From assembly GCA_964036045.1 (NCBI GenBank), contig OZ038381.1, forward strand, positions 110,844,922-110,908,921: a stretch of 64,000 nt of DNA, written 5' to 3'. The translations under genes and the position numbers were made by a program. Source of the DNA: Eutreptiella sp. 'Long Island Sound 2002'. Lineage: Eukaryota > Euglenozoa > Euglenophyceae > Eutreptiales > Eutreptiaceae. The notes under the pieces were generated by a model, which was not told the origin of the DNA, did not search any database, and saw nothing but the letters and a program-made list of their open reading frames with translations. Shown in pieces: positions 63,917-64,000 of this stretch. Numbering within the stretch: the stretch's first letter is position 1; each line of letters opens with the position of its first letter.

Positions 63917-64000
63917 GGACTTGTTCCGAGCCTTGAAACAAACAACCGGGCTGTAAGCACAGAGGCACTGCAACCCGGGCACTGCTCTGTGGACAGCAAT

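Noticed and set aside
1-64000. A fully reassigned code with TAG and TAA as Gln
   Set aside because: Frames of 680-828 codons have no TAR at all among many Gln codons, one small ORF ends naturally at TAG, and TGA also interrupts some genes. Decay of elements explains the data more simply. The question is kept open as a finding.

Overview
This is eukaryotic nuclear DNA, rich in repeats and transposons. There are no bacterial-style operons. One gene is clearly interrupted by introns with GT..AG borders, and there are long tandem satellites, microsatellites, homopolymer G/C runs and several classes of eukaryotic mobile element. A DIRS-type (tyrosine-recombinase) retroelement, proteins typical of large algal DNA transposons and moderate-to-high GC suggest a microbial eukaryote. 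A green alga is my best guess, at low confidence; nothing here fixes the species.

Layout. 0.1-3.5 kb: a block between short direct repeats, with tandem exon-like modules and a transposon-type accessory ORF on the minus strand. 3.9-6.65 kb: a minus-strand locus with a USP-like and an OTU-like (deubiquitinase-type) domain. 7-8.2 kb: a broken unknown gene. 8.43-9.91 kb: a satellite made of alternating palindromes. 10.05-20.2 kb: a 10-kb unit between 145-bp direct repeats, holding a candidate transposase, a 149-bp satellite of about 24 copies and two further minus-strand genes. 20.7-24.3 kb: a decayed UPF1-like SF1 helicase gene. 24.4-28.1 kb: relics of the same transposase family. 28.1-33.99 kb: three degenerate tandem arrays, microsatellites and a relic transposon end. 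34.0-34.8 kb: a Ty3/gypsy pol fragment. 34.9-37.5 kb: a small coiled-coil gene and a broken transposase. 38-40.7 kb: mostly non-coding, with a foldback repeat.

40.75-53.1 kb: a DIRS-like retroelement on the minus strand between 66-bp direct repeats, in the order ORF1 (zinc knuckle-like), tyrosine recombinase, acidic ORF, RT-RNase H. It is split by a 6.97-kb DNA transposon (44,337-51,311) with inverted ends. That transposon carries a candidate transposase, a coiled-coil accessory protein and a protein with 2-oxoglutarate/Fe(II) oxygenase-like motifs. Arrays of a short palindromic repeat lie at each of its gene junctions.

53.1-64 kb: GT-rich minisatellites, then the one convincing host-type gene, a HAD-superfamily phosphatase-like gene on the minus strand whose first two and last exons (63.9 to 56.7 kb) are recognisable. 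A pair of inverted tRNA-like modules lies inside its span.

Most coding regions are broken by frameshifts, often in homopolymer runs, or by in-frame stops. Some are decaying elements and some may be sequence errors, so functional statements are about ancestry and motif content, not proven activity.
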